This document shows positions 1 to 6,303 of a DNA stretch of 8,784 nt, piece by piece; the first letter of the stretch is position 1, and each line of letters opens with the position of its first letter. Made by a program: the position numbers and the translations under genes. Source of the stretch: Flavobacteriaceae bacterium (GTDB lineage: Bacteria; Bacteroidota; Bacteroidia; Flavobacteriales; Flavobacteriaceae); NCBI GenBank assembly GCA_013214425.1, contig JABSPN010000108.1, forward strand, positions 1 to 8,784, written 5' to 3'. The notes under the pieces were generated by a model, which was not told the DNA's origin, ran no database searches, and saw nothing but the letters and a program-made list of their open reading frames with translations.

Positions 1-23
1 GTTAATTCTTCATATACCTGCTG
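1..23 (-). pseudogene. In-frame continuation of the priming transferase beyond the TAG
   Basis: Reading the minus strand in the same frame past the TAG at 26-24 gives Q-Q-V-Y-E-E-L and then AC-, which is Thr whatever the third base. Established for the family: flavobacterial and other WcaJ-like enzymes carry a conserved Y-x-x-VYEE(L/I)T-x-R-(I/V)P segment between the Rossmann-like and catalytic domains. The stop falls where that family usually has an aromatic Tyr, and TAT or TAC to TAG is a single-base change. I infer that the rest of the gene continues off the left edge in this frame. Confidence 0.6.
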
Positions 24-725
24 CTAATTCTTTACCGTAATCCCTTCTTTTCTCAAATGTAATAAATCATCGTATACTTCTTTAGGAATCTTTTTTGCTC
101 CTGAAGAGGTAATCAATACTTCCGAGAGTTTTAGTTTCTTAACTACTTCAGAATCTAATGAACTTACATTCATAAGATTTTCGAACTCTCTTTCCTTTTT
201 AGTCACATTAATAAAAGCGACAATTCGATAATTCGGATCTGATTTTTGAAGTGTACTCACTATATCCTGAATGGCTTTTCCTTCAGAAATAAGCAATACC
301 TTTTTTACAAATATTGGAGACTTTATAAAGTAAGAATATGAAAATCTCCACAGTATTAGCGATCCCATAACCGCCAAATAGAAATAGAGAATTTGCAATC
401 TGTTTTCTGGTAAAACCGGAGTATAATAAGGTGTTAACAGGAAAAACAAAACTGTTAATGAAGCTGTTATGATTATTCCTCTTAAACTGTAATCAAATTT
501 ACTGGCCTTGTAGATATTATAGAGTTCTAAAACCGAACCAAAAAACAAAAGATAAAAGGTTAAAAAAATGATCCATGCCCATTTTTCCGTAGAGAACTTA
601 AAGTAATCAAAATCAAATAGTTCACCAACACCAAATAATCCTAATAGGACAAATAGCACATCAAAAACTCTTAAAAGAATTTTACGTTCAGATAATTGAA
701 AGTGTATTTTTTTCTGAGATTTCAA
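24..725 (-). CDS. Priming polyprenyl-phosphate sugar phosphotransferase, N-terminal half, cut by an in-frame TAG
   Basis: Seen: 233 residues with four likely membrane helices (about 18-36, 50-72, 83-103, 111-133), then a soluble Rossmann-like region (about 140-230) beginning KKVLLIS and containing YRIVAFINV. This is the N-terminal layout of WcaJ/WbaP-type exopolysaccharide polyprenyl glycosylphosphotransferases, which transfer a sugar phosphate from a UDP-sugar to undecaprenyl phosphate at the inner membrane and so start each repeat unit. Family members are usually about 450-480 residues; the catalytic C-terminal bacterial sugar transferase domain would lie beyond the left edge. The frame ends at TAG (24-26), but the codons after it read QQVYEELT, matching the family's conserved VYEE(L/I)T stretch, so the stop looks like a mutation inside a longer gene. 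The start is TTG at 725-723; no in-frame ATG lies nearby, and the frame is open upstream to a TAA at 791-789. As it stands it would encode no catalytic domain. Family identity is fairly sure; the sugar is unknown. Confidence 0.85.
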   Translation of the reverse strand: MKSQKKIHFQLSERKILLRVFDVLFVLLGLFGVGELFDFDYFKFSTEKWAWIIFLTFYLLFFGSVLELYNIYKASKFDYSLRGIIITASLTVLFFLLTPYYTPVLPENRLQILYFYLAVMGSLILWRFSYSYFIKSPIFVKKVLLISEGKAIQDIVSTLQKSDPNYRIVAFINVTKKEREFENLMNVSSLDSEVVKKLKLSEVLITSSGAKKIPKEVYDDLLHLRKEGITVKN

Positions 726-783
726 ACTGTTACAAAGTAAAAAAAATATGCGGTATTTGATTGTTTTCTTAGAACAAATATCG

Positions 784-1800
784 CTATTTTAAAACTTCAA
801 GCCATTTCTTTTTGATTATTTTCCAATCAAAGTTTTCAACTTTGTTTCTTGCATTTAAAGCTATTTTATTAGCTCTCTTAGGGTTATCTATTAACTCAAT
901 AATTGCTTGTTTCATTTCTAAAGCATCAGATTTTTTTACTAGAATCCCATCTTTTTGATCGGAAATTAAAAATGGAATCCCGCCAACATTTGTAGAAACA
1001 ACTGGTAGGCCTAATGCCATGGCTTCAATTAAGCTTATGGGAGTATTATCGAAATTGGTCGTATTAATGAATATGCTACTCGAAACCGATTTCTCCCTCC
1101 AGGCTTCTTTTGTTAACATCCCTGTAAACTCTATACTATCCAAAAGATCATATTTAGTGGCCAGACTTTTTGTCTCTTCGAAGCTTTTATCAGCTTGTGG
1201 ACCAATCATACACAATTTAGCCTCAGGATAATTTTCTTTAAGTAATTGCAATACTTCAATAGCCAATGTAGGATTATAAATGTCTCTAAATGATCTCACC
1301 CAAAGCAGGTTAGGTTTAATACCTTCTCGTTCTTTATACTCATAAAGGTCAACTTCGATGTTGTTAGGAATGAACATTACTTTAGTGTAACCAGCTTCTT
1401 TAAAAGCTGAGTTTAAATATTCTGAAGGAGCAATACTCATCAAAGCATTATCAAAAATCGTATTACACTTTTTAGGGCTCTTAGCTAATCTATTAGGCAA
1501 ATCTCCACCTCTTAATATGGGTATATAAGGAACTTTGAATCTAATACAGAGTTTACTTACCAAAAAAGCATAGTAGAAGTTTAGGGTACTGTAGGTATCA
1601 ATTAAAACATAATCTGCAGATTTTCTGTTGCGATAAACCGTTAGTAGCATATCGATAAGTCGGTGTAACTTATTCTTTTTTGAAGAAGTCAGCACCATAT
1701 CAAATCCTTCATTGGCAAGTAAACGCCCTAAAGTTTCAATAGAGGTAATGGTTTTACCCGTTTTGTTCAATCGATTTCCTACGTAAACTACTTTTCTCAT
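784..1800 (-). CDS. GT4-family glycosyltransferase with a D-x7-E variant donor motif
   Basis: Seen: 338 residues in a GT-B layout. The N-terminal acceptor half starts MRKVVYVGNRLNKTG and contains YVLIDTYSTLNFYY (64-77) and LRGGD (96-100). The C-terminal donor half contains LLWVRSFRDIYNP (165-177) and TNFDNTPISLIEAMALGLP (248-266). Retaining GT4 enzymes normally show E-x7-E in the nucleotide-sugar site; here the first acid is Asp251 paired with Glu259, and the usual GR-xxx-KG loop is replaced by RSFRDIYNP. Both variants recur together in a GT4 subgroup as far as I recall, so activity is likely. It would add one sugar to the lipid-linked repeat unit on the cytoplasmic side; donor and acceptor cannot be read from sequence. 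The ATG at 1800-1798 lies inside the end of the polymerase gene (47-base overlap). The start is credible because family-like sequence begins at once. The stop is TAG (784-786). It is slightly short for GT4, but no domain is missing. Confidence 0.9.
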   Translation of the reverse strand: MRKVVYVGNRLNKTGKTITSIETLGRLLANEGFDMVLTSSKKNKLHRLIDMLLTVYRNRKSADYVLIDTYSTLNFYYAFLVSKLCIRFKVPYIPILRGGDLPNRLAKSPKKCNTIFDNALMSIAPSEYLNSAFKEAGYTKVMFIPNNIEVDLYEYKEREGIKPNLLWVRSFRDIYNPTLAIEVLQLLKENYPEAKLCMIGPQADKSFEETKSLATKYDLLDSIEFTGMLTKEAWREKSVSSSIFINTTNFDNTPISLIEAMALGLPVVSTNVGGIPFLISDQKDGILVKKSDALEMKQAIIELIDNPKRANKIALNARNKVENFDWKIIKKKWLEVLK

Positions 1801-3103
1801 AAATTACATTAACTAATGCAAGGCCATAAATAAACGATGGCGCAGAAATTCTAGTTGCTGAATGACTTAGCGTTAAAAAACAAATCAACAGCATGGAATA
1901 GAAATATGGATTTTTTCTGTTGTCATACCGAAGCACTAAGGGATGAATTAAGAGTATCAATAAGCCTATGGCGCCTAAAGAACCGTGTTCGGCTAAAGCT
2001 CTTGTAAACTCATTGTGACTCGCTGCTTCAATACCTGTTCTGTCCAAACGATATTGTTTCCCATTTCCTGCACCAATTCCAAAAATAGGCCTTTCAAAAA
2101 ACGCATCAATTTCTATGTTAATAATTGATATTCTCCCAGTCGTTATATCTTTCTTCTCTCTACCCGTAACATCTTCGTTAGCATATCTTTTATCGATAAT
2201 TCCATCAGTGACGGCAGAAGTATATAACCAAACGGCTCCCAAAGATATGATCATCAGAAAGAAAAAAGCGAGAAGCTTATTTTTCATTTTAGTATTTCCG
2301 TAGAGATAGAGTATCGCCAGAAATATCACTACTGCCACTAGAGCGGTGAGTATACCTCCTCTGGAAAATGTGATCAAATTTCTGAATGTCATGGTTAATA
2401 ACAAGCCAATTTCTAATAACTTAATGATGATATTTTTCTTAAAAAGAATGAGTCTGGAAATCAAAATAAAAATTCCAATCCCTAATATAGTTGCTACTTG
2501 ATTTGGCCCCCAACCTCCAGAAGTAGAATGGTTTGAAGAGGTATCGATAATTACTTCACTTACATTTGGGTTATACATAAAAATATAAACCGTCATGGAT
2601 ATTATAGGGAGTAATATTGCAAAAAAAACCAGATTGAGATCTTTAAAACTTATTCTACATTTATACATGTAAAAAGCTGTTATACCTAGACAAAAAGGAC
2701 CTGAGAGGTTAAAGGCAATCAACTTTCTAATCTCGACGTTTAGAGAGTAATTCGCGAAAATAATACTCGGAAAAAGCAATATTATATAGATAAGATAGAC
2801 ACCACCTTTTACATCTTTTTTATTCATAAAAAGTCCTATAATCATAAAGAGTATAACCAGGTATTTATGAAACTCATTGGTTAAGGCCCCTCCAGACATT
2901 CTTAAAAAAACATCGCTTCCAACCGCATAACCACAAGCAACTAATATGGCGACATTGTTATCTTTCTTTCTTAAGATGAAATAAAAGGAAACCGCTATAA
3001 TTAACAACTGGTATAGACTCGCCAGAGGTCTAATCACAAAAATTGCAGCACCTATTAAAAGGTGAATCAATATGAGTATTATTTCCGTTTTAGATTTTAA
3101 CAT
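1754..3103 (-). CDS. Wzy-like O-antigen polymerase / O-antigen ligase family membrane protein
   Basis: Seen: 449 residues, mostly hydrophobic, with roughly 12-14 membrane helices. A long hydrophilic loop at about 297-374 sits between late helices. Landmarks of the PF04932-type Wzy/WaaL fold are TFSRGG (245-250) at the end of a helix, TTGR (321-324) before a long amphipathic stretch, ERPIFGIGAGN (337-347), and SHNEFTRALAEHGSLG (362-377). The HNE-x(n)-HG arrangement in the large periplasmic loop is the classic signature. The protein would act in the inner membrane with its loop in the periplasm, joining lipid-linked repeat units (polymerase) or transferring glycan to an acceptor (ligase). Its place among glycosyltransferases and a priming enzyme favours polymerase, but the sequence does not separate the two. 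The ATG (3103-3101) overlaps the end of the upstream GT4 by 7 bases, and its 3' end overlaps the next gene by 47. The stop is TAA. Confidence 0.9.
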   Translation of the reverse strand: MLKSKTEIILILIHLLIGAAIFVIRPLASLYQLLIIAVSFYFILRKKDNNVAILVACGYAVGSDVFLRMSGGALTNEFHKYLVILFMIIGLFMNKKDVKGGVYLIYIILLFPSIIFANYSLNVEIRKLIAFNLSGPFCLGITAFYMYKCRISFKDLNLVFFAILLPIISMTVYIFMYNPNVSEVIIDTSSNHSTSGGWGPNQVATILGIGIFILISRLILFKKNIIIKLLEIGLLLTMTFRNLITFSRGGILTALVAVVIFLAILYLYGNTKMKNKLLAFFFLMIISLGAVWLYTSAVTDGIIDKRYANEDVTGREKKDITTGRISIINIEIDAFFERPIFGIGAGNGKQYRLDRTGIEAASHNEFTRALAEHGSLGAIGLLILLIHPLVLRYDNRKNPYFYSMLLICFLTLSHSATRISAPSFIYGLALVNVIYEKSSLRRKSIEQNG

Positions 3104-4170
3104 CCCTGATATATCAATTCCAATTTATTATTTACTGCTTCAGCAGAAAACTCGTTTATAACCTGTTTGTGATAAGCGATTCTTTGCTTTTCAAGATACT
3201 GAGTATTTTCTATACTTTTTATAATTCCTTGGGCTAACTGTTCACTATTTTGAGCAGGTACGACATTACCAAAGCCATTAAGCACTTTACTACACTCTCC
3301 TACATTCGTGGTAATTACTCCCAATTGATACAATCCATATTCTAACAAGGCCATTGGTAAGCCTTCAGATTTTGAAGATAACACTCCTAAAGTTCCTTGT
3401 TCAAGAATGTTTTCAATATCGGTTTTTGAACCGTAAATATGAATCACGTTCTGAAGATTTAATTCTTTAATCAGTTTTTTTAATTCTTTTGAATATAGAT
3501 CGTCTTTATCTTCTCCAATTAAATGTAAGGTCCAATCTTTATTAGATTCATTAACAACCTTAAACGCTTTTACTAAATTGAAATGATCTTTCTCTTTCCT
3601 TAAATTCGCCAAACAAATGATTCGTTTATCATCAAGTCCTTTAAGATTGGTTTCTCTTTTAAAATTACTTTTTTGCGTCACAAAATTATTGATTTGAAAA
3701 ACACGCTTACAGTACAACTTCTTTCTATGCCAGGATGCTAACTCTTCATTTACGGCAATAATCGAACAAAAAAATAAAGAACAAAATTGTAACATCATTT
3801 TTTTCATTCTTGACGTATTCACTCTATCTCCATTATGGTCATGCCAAACGATCTTGATTTTTGGATACAACAACTTCACTAAAACAGCAAAAAAGTATGA
3901 AGTACCATGAGCATGAATCAGTTCTATTTTATGTTTTTTAAGCCACTTTTTGAACTTTACTATCGTGTTTAAATCGAAAGTCGATTTCTTGTTTAGACTT
4001 AAATACTGAACTTCTTCTGATACTATATTTTGTAAAGGACCAGAATTTCTAGTACTACATAGATAAGACAGATTGTTCTCTACTAAAAGGTTGGCTAAAT
4101 TAACCGCAACTTTTTCAGCTCCACCAACTGCTAATGAATCTATAAGCTGTACTATTCTTCTATTATCCAT
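3097..4170 (-). CDS. GT4-family glycosyltransferase
   Basis: Seen: 357 residues, GT-B layout. The N-terminal domain has the glycine-rich entry loop SLAVGGAEKVAVNLA (12-26) and IELIHAHGTSYFF (82-94), typical of the acceptor half of GT4 enzymes. The C-terminal domain has CLANLRKEKDH (186-196), supplying the basic residues that hold the donor phosphates, and SKSEGLPMALLEYG (266-279) with the E-x7-E pair Glu269/Glu277. Retaining transfer from a nucleotide-sugar is established for the family; the particular sugar is not predictable. No signal peptide or full membrane span is evident, although IQ-FCSLFFCSIIAV-like hydrophobic sequence near 128-140 may lie against the membrane. The ATG (4170-4168) overlaps the preceding gene's TAA by 8 bases, and its own TAA overlaps the polymerase start by 7. 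This implies tight translational coupling. All key motifs are intact. Confidence 0.92.
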   Translation of the reverse strand: MDNRRIVQLIDSLAVGGAEKVAVNLANLLVENNLSYLCSTRNSGPLQNIVSEEVQYLSLNKKSTFDLNTIVKFKKWLKKHKIELIHAHGTSYFFAVLVKLLYPKIKIVWHDHNGDRVNTSRMKKMMLQFCSLFFCSIIAVNEELASWHRKKLYCKRVFQINNFVTQKSNFKRETNLKGLDDKRIICLANLRKEKDHFNLVKAFKVVNESNKDWTLHLIGEDKDDLYSKELKKLIKELNLQNVIHIYGSKTDIENILEQGTLGVLSSKSEGLPMALLEYGLYQLGVITTNVGECSKVLNGFGNVVPAQNSEQLAQGIIKSIENTQYLEKQRIAYHKQVINEFSAEAVNNKLELIYQGC

Positions 4171-5281
4171 GTATTAGCTTTTTGATTTCAGAATCAAAAG
4201 AGTCCATTGTGAAATTTCTGGACCAATCTTGCGCTTGTTGAGCTACTTTATGGTATCGTTCTTTATTATTCAAATAAGATATCACTTCTTCTGTTATTTC
4301 GGAAATTTCAGAAGTAATTATACTTCCCCTATTCCCATAATCTAACATGTATGGGATACAGGAAACTTGTGAGCTTAAGGGAACACATTTCCAGAACATT
4401 GCCTCGGCCACAACTTTTGGCCATCCTTCAGATTTTGAGATGAATATCAGAAAATGTGCGTCTATAAAGGCTTGTCTTACCTCATCTTTGTGTACATTCC
4501 CATGTAATGTGACCACATCCGCTAACTTATTTTCTCTAATATAATCCTCAAGATTTGATCGCTCTGGTCCATCTCCATAAACATCAAACAACACAGGGTA
4601 TCCTTTCTCTTTTAATTGCTGTGTAACCTGAACGCCTATTAACGGTCTTTTACCCGGGGTAAGTCCACCTACGAATACCATTTTTATTGAAGTGTCAAAA
4701 GACTTCTTCGGAATAGCTTTCTTATCCTTTTCATAATAGGTAGCTGTAAAAAAGGGAATGATATTCTTTGTAGTACCTGGCCAGTTTCCGTAGACCAATG
4801 CCTTCATATTCCTTGTCAAAAAAGTATTAGACAATAAGTCCTTTTGCATTCTGTAAGTTTTGGGCTGATTACTATTAGGATCCCAATTCCCAGCATATTT
4901 TGCTGTCTTTTTTTTCTTCGGAAAAAGGATTTGTAATAATGTTCCGATCAAGCCAACATTTCCAGGACATCGTAAATGAATATGATCTGCTTTCGCCATC
5001 TGAACGAAAATCTTCCAATAAATAAGAGGAGAGAACAATAATGTTTTTACTACACCACCAAAGTTTAAAACATTAAATGAGGGTATTCTGACTAACTTTA
5101 TTTTGGGGTGTACATAGCACTCTTCTATAGGTAAAATAGTTTCTTTAGATATTGGGGCTACTATCGTAACTGAGTCAACATATTGCAACCATAAATTCAT
5201 TTCCCGGATATACGGCTCGTAAGCAAACCATTTTCCGTCTACAAATTTATGTTTAGTATGTGTGACTATTAGAAATTTCAT
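4163..5281 (-). CDS. GT4-family glycosyltransferase
   Basis: Seen: 372 residues with a two-domain GT-B arrangement. The N-terminal half begins MKFLIVTHTKHKF and contains ADHIHLRCPGNVG (98-110) and KYAGNWDPN (128-136). The donor-binding half contains MVFVGGLTPGKRP (201-213), DVYGDGPE (233-240), and ISKSEGWPKVVAEAMFW (281-297) with the E-x7-E pair Glu285/Glu293. These are standard GT4 features (retaining transfer from a nucleotide-sugar). Where most relatives have HGS/HG at the end of the acceptor-half strand, this protein has the KYAGNW version, suggesting a different acceptor or subfamily; that is inference. The ATG shares one base with the preceding gene's stop (TAATG on the minus strand, 5283-5279), a typical coupling arrangement. 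The TAA stop lies inside the next gene's start region. It appears complete and functional; the sugar transferred is unknown. Confidence 0.92.
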   Translation of the reverse strand: MKFLIVTHTKHKFVDGKWFAYEPYIREMNLWLQYVDSVTIVAPISKETILPIEECYVHPKIKLVRIPSFNVLNFGGVVKTLLFSPLIYWKIFVQMAKADHIHLRCPGNVGLIGTLLQILFPKKKKTAKYAGNWDPNSNQPKTYRMQKDLLSNTFLTRNMKALVYGNWPGTTKNIIPFFTATYYEKDKKAIPKKSFDTSIKMVFVGGLTPGKRPLIGVQVTQQLKEKGYPVLFDVYGDGPERSNLEDYIRENKLADVVTLHGNVHKDEVRQAFIDAHFLIFISKSEGWPKVVAEAMFWKCVPLSSQVSCIPYMLDYGNRGSIITSEISEITEEVISYLNNKERYHKVAQQAQDWSRNFTMDSFDSEIKKLIHG

Positions 5282-6303
5282 TATCGCTGTGCCTTAGGTG
5301 GATTGACTATTAAACTAAACCAACCAGAAATTCTTCCCAATACTTCGGTTAACGCTTGTTTTTTTTCTTTAGAAGTAATGATGTTCATACTTCTAACACA
5401 AGTTAAGAGAAAAGCTGTTACATTCCATTTAATTCGTGCTATCAATTTAGGGTTTGGATACTTTATTCTCCAAACATACCACCCATTTCGTATGACCATT
5501 TTTCCATACTTAAATTGATTGGGTCTACCTGAAGCTTCATGATAATGTCCCAAACAAGCTTTGGTATTTACGTATAATTGCCCATATTTGCTTAAACGAA
5601 GACAAAAATCTACATCCTCATATAGTCCATATCCTTCAAAATAACGAGAGAATTGGAGTCCATCTTCAATTCCGAGATGATCAGATTCTGAAAAAACTTC
5701 AGTTTTATAAGAGGAAACTCCTCCCATAAAAAACTCAACCGGGTAAATTTTTCCTGAGGGCGGTAAATATCCAACGGATCTTCCATGTGAAAATGATGGC
5801 ATGATCCCCGGTGGATTCTGAGTTACTAATCCGAACTTTTTCCTAAGTTTAAAACGTGATCCTTCTTTTCTCTCATAGCCATCAATTCTGAAACCTTTTT
5901 TAGGAATATTTTCCGCTACCTTATCCCATTTGATTTCATTATTAATGTATCCTCCAACTCCTAGTGCATCTGGACACAAGTTATATGTATTAATTAACTC
6001 TTTAAAATAATCTTTATCGAGAATTGTATCATCATCTAAATAACAGACCACCTCTATAGTATCATCTAATTTGGTTAGACCAAAATTTCTCTGTTTAGTC
6101 AAACCTCTATGCTCTGGTTCTACTGAGTAATAATTGAGATTTTTAAACTTCGTTTCAAGATCTAATTCCTTAGTCTTAGTATTTACAGATCCATCTACAA
6201 TAATAATCTGATCTGGATAGTTTGTTTGTACCTCAACTGAATTCAATAACTGCATCAAGGCTTGTGGTCGTTGATATGTACAAACAATAAGACTAAACTT
6301 CAT
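5281..6303 (-). CDS. GT2-family (GT-A fold) glycosyltransferase
   Basis: Seen: 340 residues. An N-terminal GT-A domain starts FSLIVCTYQRP (3-13), followed by QIIIVDGS (32-39), then GLTKQRNFGL (67-76) and the metal/nucleotide-binding CYLDDDTILD (87-96, Asp90-Asp92). Further on are FFMGGVSSYK (191-200), GYGLYEDVDFCLR (224-236) holding the likely catalytic-base region Glu229-Asp230, and GHYHEASGR (252-260). These motifs, in order, mark an inverting GT2 transferase using a nucleotide-diphosphate sugar and a divalent metal. The C-terminal 80 residues are basic and aromatic with a short hydrophobic patch (about 293-304), perhaps a membrane-surface anchor. There is an unusually long segment (about 125-188) between the DDD motif and the FMGG strand, rich in basic and aromatic residues, that may shape the acceptor site. 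The ATG (6303-6301) overlaps the upstream gene by 11 bases. The stop is TAA. Substrate unknown. Confidence 0.92.
   Translation of the reverse strand: MKFSLIVCTYQRPQALMQLLNSVEVQTNYPDQIIIVDGSVNTKTKELDLETKFKNLNYYSVEPEHRGLTKQRNFGLTKLDDTIEVVCYLDDDTILDKDYFKELINTYNLCPDALGVGGYINNEIKWDKVAENIPKKGFRIDGYERKEGSRFKLRKKFGLVTQNPPGIMPSFSHGRSVGYLPPSGKIYPVEFFMGGVSSYKTEVFSESDHLGIEDGLQFSRYFEGYGLYEDVDFCLRLSKYGQLYVNTKACLGHYHEASGRPNQFKYGKMVIRNGWYVWRIKYPNPKLIARIKWNVTAFLLTCVRSMNIITSKEKKQALTEVLGRISGWFSLIVNPPKAQR

Noticed and set aside
24..26. TAG reassigned to an amino acid in this organism
   Set aside because: TAG ends the 507-residue GT2 protein (6293-6295) and the 338-residue GT4 (784-786) at expected C-termini, so general recoding is unlikely.
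736..752. T8 run as a possible intrinsic terminator after the GT4 at 784-1800
   Set aside because: No GC-rich stem precedes it on the minus strand, so there is no hairpin to support termination.
726..783. Promoter-like TTACTTTG on the minus strand (about 740-733), resembling the Bacteroidota -7 element TAnnTTTG
   Set aside because: It has a mismatch at the second base, the nearest upstream TTTG is about 34 bases away rather than the usual 17-23, and it lies too close to the start codon.
1019..1231. Plus-strand open frame of 70 codons
   Set aside because: Lies entirely opposite the well-supported GT4 gene at 784-1800, has no recognisable motif, and is best explained as a shadow.
2115..2303. 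Plus-strand open frame of 62 codons
   Set aside because: Antisense to conserved polymerase sequence (the periplasmic loop and adjacent helix); composition simply mirrors that gene.
4347..5518. Plus-strand open frames at 4347-4544 and 5303-5518
   Set aside because: Both are opposite conserved parts of GT4 and GT2 genes and show no motif or independent start context.
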